This document shows positions 24,931-36,720 of a DNA stretch of 64,000 nucleotides, piece by piece; the stretch's first letter is position 1; every line of letters begins with the position of its first letter. The stretch is from positions 30,026,534 through 30,090,533 of the forward strand of contig CM068587.1 of assembly GCA_035048485.1 (NCBI GenBank), given 5' to 3'. The notes under the pieces were generated by a model, which saw only the letters and a program-made list of their open reading frames with translations, was not told the origin of the DNA and ran no database searches. Both the position numbers and the translations under genes were made by a program. The stretch is from Pteria penguin. Lineage: Eukaryota; Mollusca; Bivalvia; Pterioida; Pteriidae.

Positions 24931-25090
24931 GATCTTTTACATGCCATGCCTACCGTGACACGGGACCTCGGTTTTTACTGTGTCATCCGAAAGACAGAGC
25001 ACTGGTGTGCCCCCGACGGGTGTCGAACCCGGACCTCTTAGTCACAAGCCGAACAACTCATCCACTGGGCTACACCTGCTTATATCTTTC
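24931..25090 (-). mobile_element. 5'-complete, 3'-truncated SINE
   Basis: Minus-strand tRNA-like head (GTAGCCCAGTGGATGAG A-box-like; GGGTTCGACACC B-box-like), then TTTCGGATGACACAGT and CGGGACCTCGGTTT-type body, which stops early. Its head abuts the head of the next SINE. Confidence 0.75.
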
Positions 25091-25097
25091 AGATAAG

Positions 25098-25378
25098 AGC
25101 AGAAGCCTAGTGGCCTGGTGGTATCGCGCTGGACTCCTGATCGGGAGGCCGGGGATCGAGTACAGTTCTGGTCATGCCGGTGTCCTGCCTTTCGGATGAG
25201 ACAGTAAAAATTGAAGTCCCGTATCGTGGTAGGCATGGTACGTTAAAGATCCCACACTGCTTCGGGTGGGTTCGTTGCAAAGGTCAGAATTTGTATGCCC
25301 CGCATCAGGCAGATGCCGTCACCATATACGTAAAATATTCGTGGTGTGAACTTAAACAAAAATCAATCAATCAATTTA
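25098..25378 (+). mobile_element. Full-length tRNA-headed SINE
   Basis: Head with GTGGCCTGGTGGTATCGCGC and a worn B-box (GGGATCGAGTAC), then CCTTTCGGATGAGACAGT, ACACTGCTTCGGGTGGGTTC, GATGCCGTCACCATATACGT and an (AATC)n tail. Same family as 17884 and 30301. Confidence 0.85.
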
Positions 25379-25793
25379 TCAATCAACAGATAAGAGCAAA
25401 CTATTATAATGCGACTCTATTGCATAATATCGGACTTGCATAATATCATTCAAAACATAATAAATACTTACAATGGATGACATCGCACTAATGAATAAGC
25501 TGAAAGATATTTTGTTGGCGAAACTTTCTATTGTTGCAACATGTTGCGTAATCAGGATACATTTAACAGCCAGTAAATACAGAAAACCGTAATTTTGTAG
25601 TTACGGATTAGAAATCAGACATTAAAAATATAAAAGAAAATAGATTTTCTTCGCTTAAAATGTCTTATTTAAGTTTATTTAAACTTTAAATATTATTCTT
25701 AAAGTGGGGGGGGGGGGGCACTACCATGTCTGTGCATGGTACTTAAATCAATGCTTTCATAATTAATATTTTAGCCAAATAAATTCTTTATAG

Positions 25794-25886
25794 GAAATTA
25801 TTCCAGTACTTTACAAAGTATGACAAGATTACACTTGGAGGACGCTCCAGATCTTCCATCATATAAAATGGAAGCACGGCCCCGAG
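25794..25886 (+). CDS. Copy A exon 3: linker between TIR and caspase
   Basis: 93 nt, phase 1 to phase 1, reading GNYSSTLQSMTRLHLEDAP, then DLPSYKMEARPRG. Open here and in C; copy B carries a stop at the Lys of SYK. The exon is symmetrical, so skipping it would keep the frame. No known domain; a probable linker containing the last helix after the TIR fold. Confidence 0.8.
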
Positions 25887-26422
25887 GTAAGTTTTATTTA
25901 TTACGTAAACTAATATATGAGCAGTATTTTAATGTATTTTCTCAATTTAATGAAACATTGTTAAATCCTTATAAATCCATATTTAATTCTGTAACTTAGC
26001 ATTCAGCTTGTAAATAGAGGTACTAGTAAACGGTATTAAAACATACATTTATCTTAATGTTATCGCACTGATATACTGTATGTCATTTACTATAAAACTA
26101 AATTGGCACCATCTGCAAATTATGTGAACATAAATGAAGTACCAAGGAATAATGTTGACCTTCCACTTGTGCCAATCTGACATCAAATCCAAACTTTACT
26201 AGTACTGATGTTCATGAGTAGAGATTCCACTAAATCAACAGGAGGTGCTTGAAAAAAAACCCCAGGATGAAGCAATAGAATGATATGGAGAATGTTTCTG
26301 CCTTGATTTCAGATAGACTAAACGTTAACCTGGGTGTAATAAATGATATGGTGACTATGTTCAAATATAAAGATATGCTGCAGTTATTAAATACCTATTT
26401 ACATGTAAATAAATTTTGTCAG

Positions 26423-26512
26423 GGATTGCGTTGATTATCAATAACATATCCTTCGATAATAAAGAAGGTAAAAAGAGATTTCTTCCACGAGGAGGACCTA
26501 CCAAAGATACAG
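26423..26512 (+). CDS. Copy A exon 4: first strand of the caspase fold
   Basis: 90 nt, phase 1-1, reading GIALIINNISFDNKEGKK, then RFLPRGGPTKDT. GIALIINN is the classic first strand of the caspase large subunit, and the Arg before GG sits where caspases keep one S1-pocket Arg (RxGTxxD). Confidence 0.85.
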
Positions 26513-26631
26513 GTAATATTAATTTTAGTTTCATATATGATATATTGTATTATAAATAATAATCACATCGTATTGTCAACGATACATCACACTCATCTGC
26601 AATCGAGTATTGAAATGAAAATGGATAAAAA

Positions 26632-26830
26632 TGAACCCTAAACGAGGTCTCGTATCACAGTAGTCGTGGCGCGTAAATGATCCCAAAACGAGGTCACGTA
26701 TCACAGTAGTCGTGGCGCGTAAATGATCCTAACCGAGGTCACGTAACACAGTAGTCGTGACGCGTAAATGATCCCTAACCGAGGTCACGTATCACAGTAG
26801 TCGTGGCACGTAAATGATTCCTAACTTCGT
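26632..26830. repeat. ~45-bp tandem repeat in intron 4 of copy A
   Basis: Four copies of a unit with GAGGTCACGTATCACAGTAG and TCGTGGCGCGTAAATGATCC. The unit matches a body segment of the SINE at 44041 (CCCAGGTCCCGCGCCACGGTAG), so it arose by internal amplification of a SINE. Confidence 0.85.
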
Positions 26831-26935
26831 GAGGGTTCGTTGAACACATATATGACATTCTGTGCAATGCTTCAGGCAGATTTCGTCAGCTTAAACATGA
26901 AAACTCCTGGAGTGACGTAAAACAATATTCAATTG
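26831..26935 (+). mobile_element. SINE 3' part following the 45-bp repeat
   Basis: TGCAATGCTTCAGGCAGATT, TCGTCAGCTTAAACATGAAA and TGGAGTGACGTAAAAC correspond to the tail of the SINE at 44041-44292 in the same intron of copy B. The insertion therefore predates the A/B split. Confidence 0.7.
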
Positions 26936-27048
26936 ATCAAACAAGACAGAATAAGCAATCTTACCCATTTTTTTTTCTTTTAAAATAAGTAAAATATATG
27001 TATGCAAAGTTTAAATACTAAGCTGAATAACACAACATTGAAATCAGC

Positions 27049-27175
27049 ATTACGTTATACAACAAAATGTCACGTTATACAACAAAATGTCACGTTATAC
27101 AACAAAATGTCACGTTATACAACAAAATGTCACGTTATACAACAAAATATCACGTTATAGAACAAAATGTCACGA
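27049..27175. repeat. 20-bp tandem repeat
   Basis: Six copies of CACGTTATACAACAAAATGT. A diverged three-copy version sits in intron 4 of copies B (45165-45230) and C (63205-63270), so the repeat is ancestral and has expanded in A. Confidence 0.92.
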
Positions 27176-27709
27176 TAAGAAATGACTCGTACATAAAGGA
27201 AAATTAAATCTATCCGTTTTGTATATATATATATCTTCATACAAATCGATGGAAACTCAATCTTAAACATAATATACACGTATTATAAACTGTATTATTA
27301 AATGAATCGATTGGTGGTGGATTTGCTATGTTTGTTTTCCACCGAGGTTCGAATCCAGAATCGCAACTCTAGCCAATCAGGTAAGTTGCTACATAAAGAT
27401 TACAAAAAGTTACCAGTCAAATTAACTGTTACTTAAGGCAGGATCAATGACACAGACGTTCATAACAATAATTCCATATGCTGAAGTCAGCGTAGAAGTG
27501 TGAAAGACAGAATTCCTACAATTTTTTTCATCAATAATCAGGAAACGACATAGACACAACATAATGAGAGAGACTGCATTGAACAAACACTTGATAAGAT
27601 GATAAGTTAAAAGGTAAAAGAAATTTCCCCAAAAAAGCGAAATAAGAAAGAATTTAGCAATTTATTGAGCAATTTACTTTAAAAATAAACGTCTGTGTTC
27701 GGAGAACGG

Positions 27710-27711
27710 AC

Positions 27712-27781
<70 letters not shown>
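27710..27781. repeat. (AAT)n microsatellite
   Basis: About 24 trinucleotide units in intron 4 of copy A. Confidence 0.95.
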
Positions 27782-27783
<2 letters not shown>

Positions 27784-28023
27784 GATAGTCGAATATTTGT
27801 CTCCAATTTGTATCTTGGATTTGTACTTTGTATTAAAAGGAAATTAATTACTAGAGAGAAGATGAATAGAAGAAAATAAATATCATTCTTTGTAATTTAA
27901 GTCTTTGTTAAAAAGAAACAAAAAATCTTTAAGAAACTTACAATATTTATTAAAAAACCAAACATTTTTAATTTGGCACATTGATAACGAACGATGGGCG
28001 TGGCAAATTTGTCAAGTGACTTG

Positions 28024-28194
28024 GTTGGTTGGTTGATTGGTGTTTTACGTCGCTTTCAACAATATTTCAGTTATATCGCGACATGGAAGCAGTAGGTTAC
28101 CAACCTCTTAAACATAGTGGCGCAACCCGGGAATCGAACCCGGATCGTCGGCGCCGCAAGCCAAGCGCTTAACCACTACACCAAGCCTGCCCCC
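28024..28194 (-). mobile_element. Recent SINE with perfect 14-bp target duplication
   Basis: Minus strand: A-box-like TTGGTGTAGTGGTTAAGCGC, B-box CCGGGTTCGATTCCCGG, a short body containing GTCGCGATATAACTGAAATA, GACGTAAAACACC and a tail of (AACC)-type repeats. TGTCAAGTGACTTG occurs on both sides (28010-28023 and 28195-28208). This family differs from that at 17884: shorter body, different head. Confidence 0.93.
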
Positions 28195-28404
28195 TGTCAA
28201 GTGACTTGTTTTTACTTCTATTGTCACATAGAAATACAACTCTGACAATGCTTTATACGGCGGTTCCTTCAAAAAATTATAATATTTTGTGTTAAAAAGA
28301 ACTTCATTACTAGAGGAAAGAAACATTTCTTAATAAGATATTAAAATAGTTTATGAATAGGGAAAATAACAACACATGCTAAATTCAGTTGAAACATGAA
28401 CTAA

Positions 28405-28458
28405 TAATATTAACAACAACAACAACAACAATAATGACAATAATAATAATAATAATAA
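28405..28458. repeat. (AAC)n and (AAT)n microsatellites
   Basis: Adjacent runs of AAC and AAT triplets with a short interruption. Confidence 0.9.
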
Positions 28459-29203
28459 GTAGGACTTCAAATATAATAAACAATATGAATTAAAATTCAT
28501 AGTTTATAACCGAACTAGTATACAATGGTTGAAGATTGAGTAATGAATTGATATAAAAGCAGCTGTGATTGGTTAATAATATAAAGTTTGGTGAGTAAAA
28601 CTTAACTAGGTAAAGTAATGTATAGGTAATTGAAAGACTCGGCTTCAACTTTACGCTCTATAAATTAGAACACGCTGAACTCATTTTGGACCAAGACGAT
28701 CAACTTCTGTTGAACAAGAAAAAACGTACCAGTATTACTGTCAGGAATAATTTAGTCTTGCAATTTCTGCCCTAGACACACATTGCGTCCAATAATCACA
28801 AAGTGTTACTTAATGTAATGATATGATTACAACCACACAAAACATACTGGCGTGTAAAATATGCTATAACTATCATTCATGTCTTTACGAGTAACACCAA
28901 TTGACAGAATATCAATACGTTCTGATAGTGGTATCTTTATTTGAATTTCTATTGTTATATGCCTTGTTTGGTTCTCAATTCACGACAGCAAATCATTGAT
29001 ACAAATCTGTATTTCGAAAACGTTATTATAATCATTAATGCGTAAAACATGTTGTTTTTGTTGTGGGTTTTTCTTGCTTTTTTTCTTTTTTCCCTTTGTT
29101 TTTGTTTTTTGTTTTTCGTTAGTAAAATTATTTGTTTTTATTGATTTATTTTATTATCTGTTATCTTTATAGTACCTACAATTTTATCATCTTTCTATTT
29201 AAG

Positions 29204-29492
29204 AGAAATTAAGAAAACTTTGGACATCTTTGCATTTCGAAATAGAGTTGACAATAAATTTAACACACGATGAAATGATTGAGAAATTGACATGGCTGTC
29301 TGATGTCGTGGATCACGAGAAATATGATTGCCTCATTGTTTGTATCATGTCATATGGGGACTTAGGAATAGTCTACGCCGTTGAAAATCAATGATATTGT
29401 AGCCAAATTTCATGCAACAAACTGTAACAGTCTTTGTGGACAGCCCAAGATCTTCTTTATCCAAGCGTGGCAGGGACCAAATAGACTACAAG
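29204..29492 (+). pseudogene. Copy A exon 5: inactivated caspase core
   Basis: Reads EKLRKLWTSLHFEIEL, YDCLIVCIMSYGDLGIVY, then a frame break, and finally in another frame FFIQAWQGPNRLQ. Compared with copy B (300 nt) this exon has a 3-nt insertion (extra Val) and a 14-nt deletion just after IVY, leaving 289 nt. The His of MSHGD is Tyr and the Cys of QACQG is Trp. The first in-frame stop is at 29392-29394. Splice sites are still consensus (AAG before, GTATTA after). Confidence 0.92.
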
Positions 29493-29671
29493 GTATTACA
29501 AATTGAAAACATATTTGAAGTCTGTTCCACATTTTTAATGTCTTATCATTTCAATTTTAATATTCTAGTGCATGTTGATTTATATTTTGGTCTTCGTTTG
29601 CTTTATGCATTTTAAAGAAATATTATGTGCGAGTACTTTTGGGTTTAATAGCCATTTATTTCCCGAACAAG

Positions 29672-29891
29672 GAGCAGAAATGGGCAGCGATGGCGGGAAC
29701 AGCGAGGAATCACCTGGTGTAACTACACAACAAAGTGAAGCAAGGACGTCGGTGATTATACCTGACAAATCAGACATTCTGATTAACCAGTCAACCTCTC
29801 CAGGCGACGCTTCCATGCCATACATGAGACAAAATAAAGGGACTATCTACATCGAGGTCCTAGTGAGAAAAATAGAAAACTTAAGAAAGAA
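29672..29891 (+). pseudogene. Copy A exon 6: intersubunit linker and start of small subunit
   Basis: 220 nt, reading SVIIPDKSDILINQSTSPGD in its ancestral frame, then SMPYMRQNKGTIYIEVLV. The Gly/Ser/Glu-rich N-terminal part is the expected linker. The frame is open, but it can only be reached out of frame because of the exon 5 deletion. The Arg of the caspase SWRN-type loop is missing here. Confidence 0.85.
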
Positions 29892-30300
29892 GTATGTTTT
29901 TGAGTATTGTTTTCTATTATAGATATTCCAAACTAACAACAGATTTATATCCCACCATGTTACTCGAATAGAGGGAATAGTAACTTCCATTATTACGCTC
30001 AATCAAGTACGGCTTTCGGTTATTCGCACGAACTTTGACGTAACACATTGCAAATCATTTCGTTTTTGAATATGTTATTGCTATAAAGAGCATGTCTATC
30101 AGAAAACCATGCAAAATGGTCCGGAATCAAGGTTGTTAAAGTTTCATGAAAATTGGCATGATGGAACATATGAATAGTGTGGTATATCCACTTTTTTTCT
30201 GAAAATCCAATACGGATGTAATATATACGCCATATTGATATTTTAATTTTGCCTGATAAAAGTCATCAAGAAATGATAGAAAATTTTGTATATTTCAATG

Positions 30301-30571
30301 ATTGATTGATTGATTTTTGTTTAATGTCACACCACGAATATTTCACGAATATGGTGATAGCATCTGCCTGATGCGGGGCATACAAATTTTGACCTTTTCA
30401 ACGGACCCCCCAAACAGTGAGGGATCTTTAACGTGCCATGCATACCACGACATGGGGCCTGGGTTTTTACTGTCTCATCCGAAAGACAGGACACCGGCAT
30501 GACCAGAGCGGGACTCGAACCCCGGCCTCCCAATCAAGAGGCGAACGCGATACCACTAGGCCATGCCGGCT
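30301..30571 (-). mobile_element. SINE with 14-bp target duplication, intron 6 of copy A
   Basis: Same family as 17884. TGTATATTTCAATG flanks it on both sides (30287-30300 and 30572-30585). Minus-strand head has TGGCCTAGTGGTATCGC and GGGTTCGAGTCC. Inserted after the duplication, since copy B lacks it. Confidence 0.92.
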
Positions 30572-30585
30572 TGTATATTTCAATG

Positions 30586-32323
30586 TAATAAACATAAACA
30601 ACCAGTGATCTTTTGATGTTATTGAAACATATATTGATAAGAATGGACCTTGCTCTACTAAAGTAATATATTAATTCCAATTAGGATTTAATGTAGTCGA
30701 GGGCAGGTAACTCTTAAAACTTGGCACATTGCCATAATCTGAAATTAATAATTTGCTGGGATTTTCAGTACTTTAAAGAATACAACTTTTCAAAATTTCC
30801 TAAAATTGATTTTTTATATCTTTTTCATCGAAGCAAAAAATTACAGCTTCAAACTGCAATTACAATTGATGTTAAATTGAATAAAAATATGTTATTGCAA
30901 TGTATAACTGTTTCTATCAATTCATGTATTGTGATGGTTTTTGTTTTCGTTTACATGGTAACGAAATATTAATTTATCAAATACTTTCAAATAGAAAAAA
31001 AAGATCTGTAAAAGAATTTGCTAGGATTTTCGGTACTTTAAGGAATATAACTTTTCAAAATTTCTTAAAATTGATTTTTTTATATCTTTTTCATCGAAGC
31101 AAAACATAACAGCTTCAAACTGCAATTAAAATTTATGCTAAATTGAATAAAAATACTTATATTATTGCAATGTTTAACTGTTTCAATTGTTTTTGTTCCC
31201 CCGGAATCAATGAATGGAGGGCATCTGGTTTTAGGTCTGTCTGTCTGTTTGTATGTTTGTCTGTGGTAAAACCCTTTAACATTTCACATACCGCATAACT
31301 TTTCAATTGTAGGAGATACGGCTTTCATTTTAATACGTGTATTCTTTGTGACAATACCTTTCTGTCCATACCAAATGTTTAACCTTGTGATCTTGACCTT
31401 GGAGTTTGACCTACTTTTAGGATAACAACTTATAATGAGAAAGTTGCCATAGGGGGCATGTGTATTTCATTATAGAAATTGATGTAAAATTACGAAAAAA
31501 AGGGATTTATATGATGCTTTAAACATAGAAGACAGATGGACGTGTGGACCGACTAACAACAGATTGATACTAAATCATGGGTCGTAACTCCTATAAATAT
31601 AATCAGCAGTGACCTTGCCTTTTGACACACTGACCCTCAAATCTATAGGTATCCTTCCCTTTTGTAAAGATTTTTAATTACCTCTGTTTAAAAAAAGTTG
31701 ATATTACAACCTTGCTTCCGGACGATTTATTAGTATTTGCATGGTTTTCTTGTAGACATGCTTAACTTACATTAGTACATTATTTTAATACCTTTGATAC
31801 TTGGGGTGTATGTGTTTTATGTGACCTAATGTAAAGTATTTATTTCCTTCTAACAACAAAGTAGTACACGTTCATGATAAGGCTGATATTTCTATTAAGC
31901 AAATATTCCCAAAGTATAGAATGTATTAAAAGATGCGAGTAATTGCTGAATTGACAAAAATAAAAGAAAATAAAAAATAAAAACAATCAGGAGGTGGGTC
32001 ATTCGCGGGTTCATGAAAACTATAGGAGTTCTTTCTGCGAGTACAGCTTTATTATTCCTCACCAACAATTCGTGATTCAAAATATATTTATCCACACTTC
32101 AATATATCAGGTTATATCTATAAAACTAATATACATGTAACTGTACTTACGACATCGTTCTCTCCGATGTATTACATGTTTATGTTGACATAATTTTGAA
32201 TTCATGAAATTTATGCGTTTTCTTAATCATATTTAAAAAGTGATCAATTTTTATAAAATATTATAGAAAAGGCAGAGAAAGAAATAAGGTAAATAATAAA
32301 ATGATTTGTTTACATTATTTCAG
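30586..32323. other. Rest of copy A intron 6
   Basis: Contains a duplicated segment of about 100 bp (TTTTCATCGAAGCAAAA, ACAGCTTCAAACTGCAATTA) at about 30750-30910 and 31020-31180, and a block starting CCCCCGGAATCAATGAATGG at 31198 that looks like another dispersed repeat. No exon found. Confidence 0.5.
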
Positions 32324-32456
32324 CCACGACCTCCTGAGTATCCTGACAGAGGTAAACAATGAGATAAGCAACATAAGTATCAATGATCGCAACACAGATA
32401 AGGTGTATAAGCAGGTTCCACAACATACACTGACCAAGAAGATTTATTTCACATGA
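32324..32456 (+). pseudogene. Copy A exon 7: C-terminal caspase exon
   Basis: Acceptor CATTATTTCAG, then HDLLSILTEVNNEISNIS, NDRNTDKVYKQVPQHTLTKK, IYFT and stop. The end of the caspase small subunit. It is two codons shorter than copy B (one NP pair missing). Intact itself, but downstream of the frameshift. Confidence 0.85.
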
Positions 32457-34015
32457 CTGCAGTGAAGCACCAGATGATGAAAATATAAACAAATTTTAAT
32501 ATGACATGCAAAATGTTTGTGATATCATATTAACCTTGATATGTATTTCCATTGGATAACGAAGTTGAATACTTTCACTTGTTATTGATACCCTATCCAG
32601 TGTGGTGAAGAATATTCATTTGAGCTCTCTATGATTTGGACATTCATGGCGAATGTGGCTGGTCAAGCAGTATACGCTAACTCCACTTCAGAACTTGGTC
32701 TCTTCCAAAACTGGATGTATATAAATATCAGGACCTCAGTGGCATACCATCAGTTTCATTCATACTTTATTTCAAGAGTATATTCAACGATTTGCTAATG
32801 AAAATAAGGCCGAAAAGTTCACAATTCTTTCCAAACAGTGGATCATAAATTTTCAAATGTACGATCGCTCTTGAACCAAAATTTTGCTTTCTTCTAAATT
32901 AATCTCAGAATCCATTGATTTCTGTGCATTGAGTATCGAGGAACCGAACATTAAAAGCACATAAATTATAATGTTCATTTATTGTCTGTACTTGCACTTT
33001 GAAAACATTTTAGCGTACTTGATCTGAAGTCTCATGTAACCTACTGTGATCATACGTAGTCTGTCGTCTGTCTGTCTGTTAACGTTTATCTAATTAACCT
33101 TTTCTCTGTAACACTCGCTTAGCTTGAAACTTGGTAGTAAGCATGCACTGAAGGTCCTCTTGTAATTTTATGCTTTTATCAAAATTGCTCTAGGGATGGA
33201 TCCAGCGTGGTACAAAGTAGGTCTAATATTGTACCCTGCTTTGAGAATCTATTTCTTCAAATGGGTTGCACAGAATAAAAGATCTTTTTTATCAGGATAA
33301 CATTACATGATGTTTACAGAGAGTTTGTGTTTATTGCTAAAATCCAAAATCAAAATTTTGACGTTTTTATTTCTTTGTTTCTTTGCTTATATTTTGTACA
33401 ATTAGTTGATTTCAAATTAATAAATATAAATGTAAAACACTGGACTGCTAAATTATAATTTAGACTTTTAAAAAGTTTTAAGAAAGAACAAAGGATGGAA
33501 AAGGTCCACTTTTTGTGTCTTACATTTACTTATAATGGGTATCTACTTGATAATTTAAGATCTCTTACAAGATTGTTTATTCAGAATTTGATTAGAATAG
33601 GAATGGATCCAAGAAAGATTCCAGAGCATTCCCTCATTTTACAATTTCATTTTCAGAACAGTAATGATTAAAATTGTAGAAAAAAGTCTTCAGATACCTG
33701 AATAATGGTTTTGAAAAGAATGTTACCCAAGAAGATATGGCAGCCTTGTCACACCATTTAAAATCTTAGAAACGGATTTACTTCCACATTTTTCTAACAA
33801 TTATAATACAACTTTATAGGAATGTGAATTCTCTCAAAAGGTATTATAATGAACCAATGAGAGGAAAGCTGTATTTGAAATTCAATATGACCTCCATGAG
33901 AGTCATCTTAATAGTATTTAAACTAATTTTTTCCGCATTTTTCTATTCCTTTAATTCAAATGAATTGAGGAGAAAAATCCTACTATGAGTTCTGATAAAG
34001 TGATCATCTTAATAG
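32457..34015. other. 3' flank of copy A
   Basis: The first ~200 bp are alignable with the 3' flank of copy B (GATGAAAATAT, AATATGA..TGCAAAATGT). The rest shows no feature I can support. Confidence 0.5.
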
Positions 34016-35020
34016 TGACTAGATCAGAAGAGCTAAAGACAGTCTCTTTCAGTGACTAGACCAGTGGAGCCCCAGACAGTCTCTTCGTGTGACTAGACCA
34101 GTAAAGCTCCAGACAGTCTCCTCCAATGACTAGACCAATAGAGCCACAGACCTTCTCCTCCAGTCACTTGACCACTATAGCTTCAGACAGTCTCCTCCAG
34201 TGACTAGACTAGTAGACCACAGTCTCCTCCAGTGACTAGACTAGTAGACCACAGTCTCCTCCAGTGACAAGACCAGTAGACCACAGTCTCCTCCAGTGAC
34301 TAGACTAGTAGACCACAGTCTCCTCCAGTGACTAGACCAGTAGACCACAGTCTCCTCCAGTTACTAGACTAGTAGACCACAGTCTCCTCCAGTTACTAGA
34401 CTAGTAGACCACAATCTCCTTCAGTGACTAGACCAGTAGAACACAGTCTCCTTCAGTGACTACACCAGTAGACCACAGTCTCCTCCAGTGACTAGACCAG
34501 TAGACCACAGTCTCCTCCATTGACTAGACTAGTAGACCACAGTCTCCTCCAGTGACTAGACTAGTAGACCACAGTCTCCTCCAGTGACAAGACTTTTACA
34601 GCTCCAGACAGTCTCCTGCAGTGACTAGACCACTAGAGTCCCAGACAGTCTCCTTCAGTGACCACATCAGTAGGGCTCAAGACAGTCTCCTTCAGTGACT
34701 AGACCAGTACTCCAGACAGTCTCCTTCAGTGACTAGACCAGTACAGCTCCAGACAGTCTCCTTCAGTGACTACATCAGTAGGGCTCAAGACAGTCTCCTT
34801 CAGTGACTAGACCAGTACAGCTCCAGACAGTCTCCTCCAGTGACTAGAATAGTAGGGCTCAAGACATTGTCTTCCAGTGACTAGACCAGTAGAGCTCCAG
34901 ACAGACCCCTACAATGACTCCAGAGAGTCTCCTCCAGTGACTAGATCACTAGAGCTCCAGACGGTCTCCTTCAGAGACTACACCAGTAGGGCTTAAGAAG
35001 TCTCCTCTGATAACTAGACA
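34016..35020. repeat. 32-bp minisatellite
   Basis: About 30 copies of a unit with CAGTCTCCTCCAGTGACTAG and ACTAGTAGACCA; the outer units are longer and more diverged (with GAGCTCCAGA). A two-unit remnant remains at 49748-49797 in the equivalent place after copy B. Confidence 0.95.
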
Positions 35021-36052
35021 ATATATTCTAGTTTAGAGAAATGCATAAAGGGATCATTATAATATGATAATAAATTAGTCTTTCTGCATTCTTGAACAGC
35101 ATTTGGTACTGAGCTTGGAAGGGGACTGACAGACAAAATTAATTGGGTGATATTCTAGTTTTTTTAAGCAAGCTGGAGACAAATACCAGTCTTCTGTCGG
35201 GCTCTAAATTGATTAAACGCCTTCGACATTGACTGTATGACCCCGATATCATCGAAAAGACCATAGATTTTGTATTGAGTCCCTCTACAAACTTATACAG
35301 ACTTTTACTTGAGCGTTACATGCTGACTAAGAGGGTGTTGGGACTCTATGACGGGCCATGTCCAAACCGTTTCAGAGGAGACAACGTTCTGAGCCTCGTC
35401 TCCTCTATTGGTCGGGACTCCTACAAATCATAGATCTGAGCTCGCTTACAGACGGGCAGAGCACAGCACAGCACATATTTTTGATACTAGTATATTATTC
35501 CATAAACATTTCATGTAAATGGTGTCTTCTGTGTTCTCTTTTACTACCGCAGATAATACCAACAGTCTCCAAGTAGAAGAAATGTTCATCAAATCTTTTT
35601 CATTTTTACCAGGTCAGCTTCTCCTAGCCCATTTCTAGTGAGCATAAAACAAATAATTTACTGTATTGTGATTTATTTTATGAATAGCTTGATATTACAG
35701 AGATTCAGATTTACAGCCTTTTTCAAGGGGGGATGAATAATGTCTATTTTAAAATACAATACCAAAATCGGTAACTATTTTGTCATGTATAGGAAATGAA
35801 TCAATGTCATACATCAAAGTTCATTTGGAAATAATAGCTTCACCAAATTTCGAAGTATACAAATCGAAGTGAAACCTTATAGCTTCTCTGGTTTAAATAA
35901 AAGCACACATATCACTTTATATTTATATACGATAAATATACGTATAGATAAAAAACTAGGTCATCAATTATCACATAGCTTATGTAGTTTATGTTGTACA
36001 TACTTCTTCTCTCATAAATTTGTAACTTCAATTGTATCAAGATGTAATCATG
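35021..36052. other. Intergenic; coding-like fragment at about 35240-35430
   Basis: Plus-strand frame reads YRLLLERYMLTKRVLGLYDG then RFRGDNVLSLVSSIGRDS, flanked by stops. It has protein-like composition and may be a transposon or gene relic; I do not recognise the family. The remainder (to 36052) is unremarkable. 35959-36052 recurs at 49793-49885. Confidence 0.35.
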
Positions 36053-36720
36053 TTGACGTCTACCGATTCTGTAAAGTATCAAATACTGGATTTATTCATT
36101 TTGAGTAATGGCGTGTATTCATAACACAATACATTAACTTCACTTCCGGATTGAAACCACCATTGTTATATAATCGTATATGATGTAGGAAGATGGATGT
36201 ATTTCCCGTGTAGATGCATTGATGCTACAATGTACATCCACTGTTGTGAAGAGTAGGACGGACAAGGTAAGGCCGAGATTGGGGAAAGGGAGAACCATAC
36301 ACCTTGCCGAGTTATTCGAATCCTTATTGCTGTATTGAATCAAGCCCTTTTGCATTACCGCTATCGCTTTATTGCTCAGCATATGTGCCGTCTAATGTTT
36401 ATTTTAGAATTATAAGGTTCTATTTAAACAAAGGTTCATTGTTCATTGGATTGTACCCGTTTGTATAGTGTCTTTTGTCCTACGTATTTAATGTTGACTT
36501 CAGTATATACTCAAGACAAACTACGGAAACCTTGGAGTGCCATGTACGCTCGAGTTATTAGACCTAAATTAAAATATTGTTTATCTCCCCAAATGCGACC
36601 GACCCGTAAAAATCGGCCCGACTCGAAGTATATTTTTGGCAATAATTATTTTTCTCGCAGATGAGACTTCCCAGCAATATAGAGTGGGATGATTTGGCGC
36701 CTATAATCACGCTGACACCG

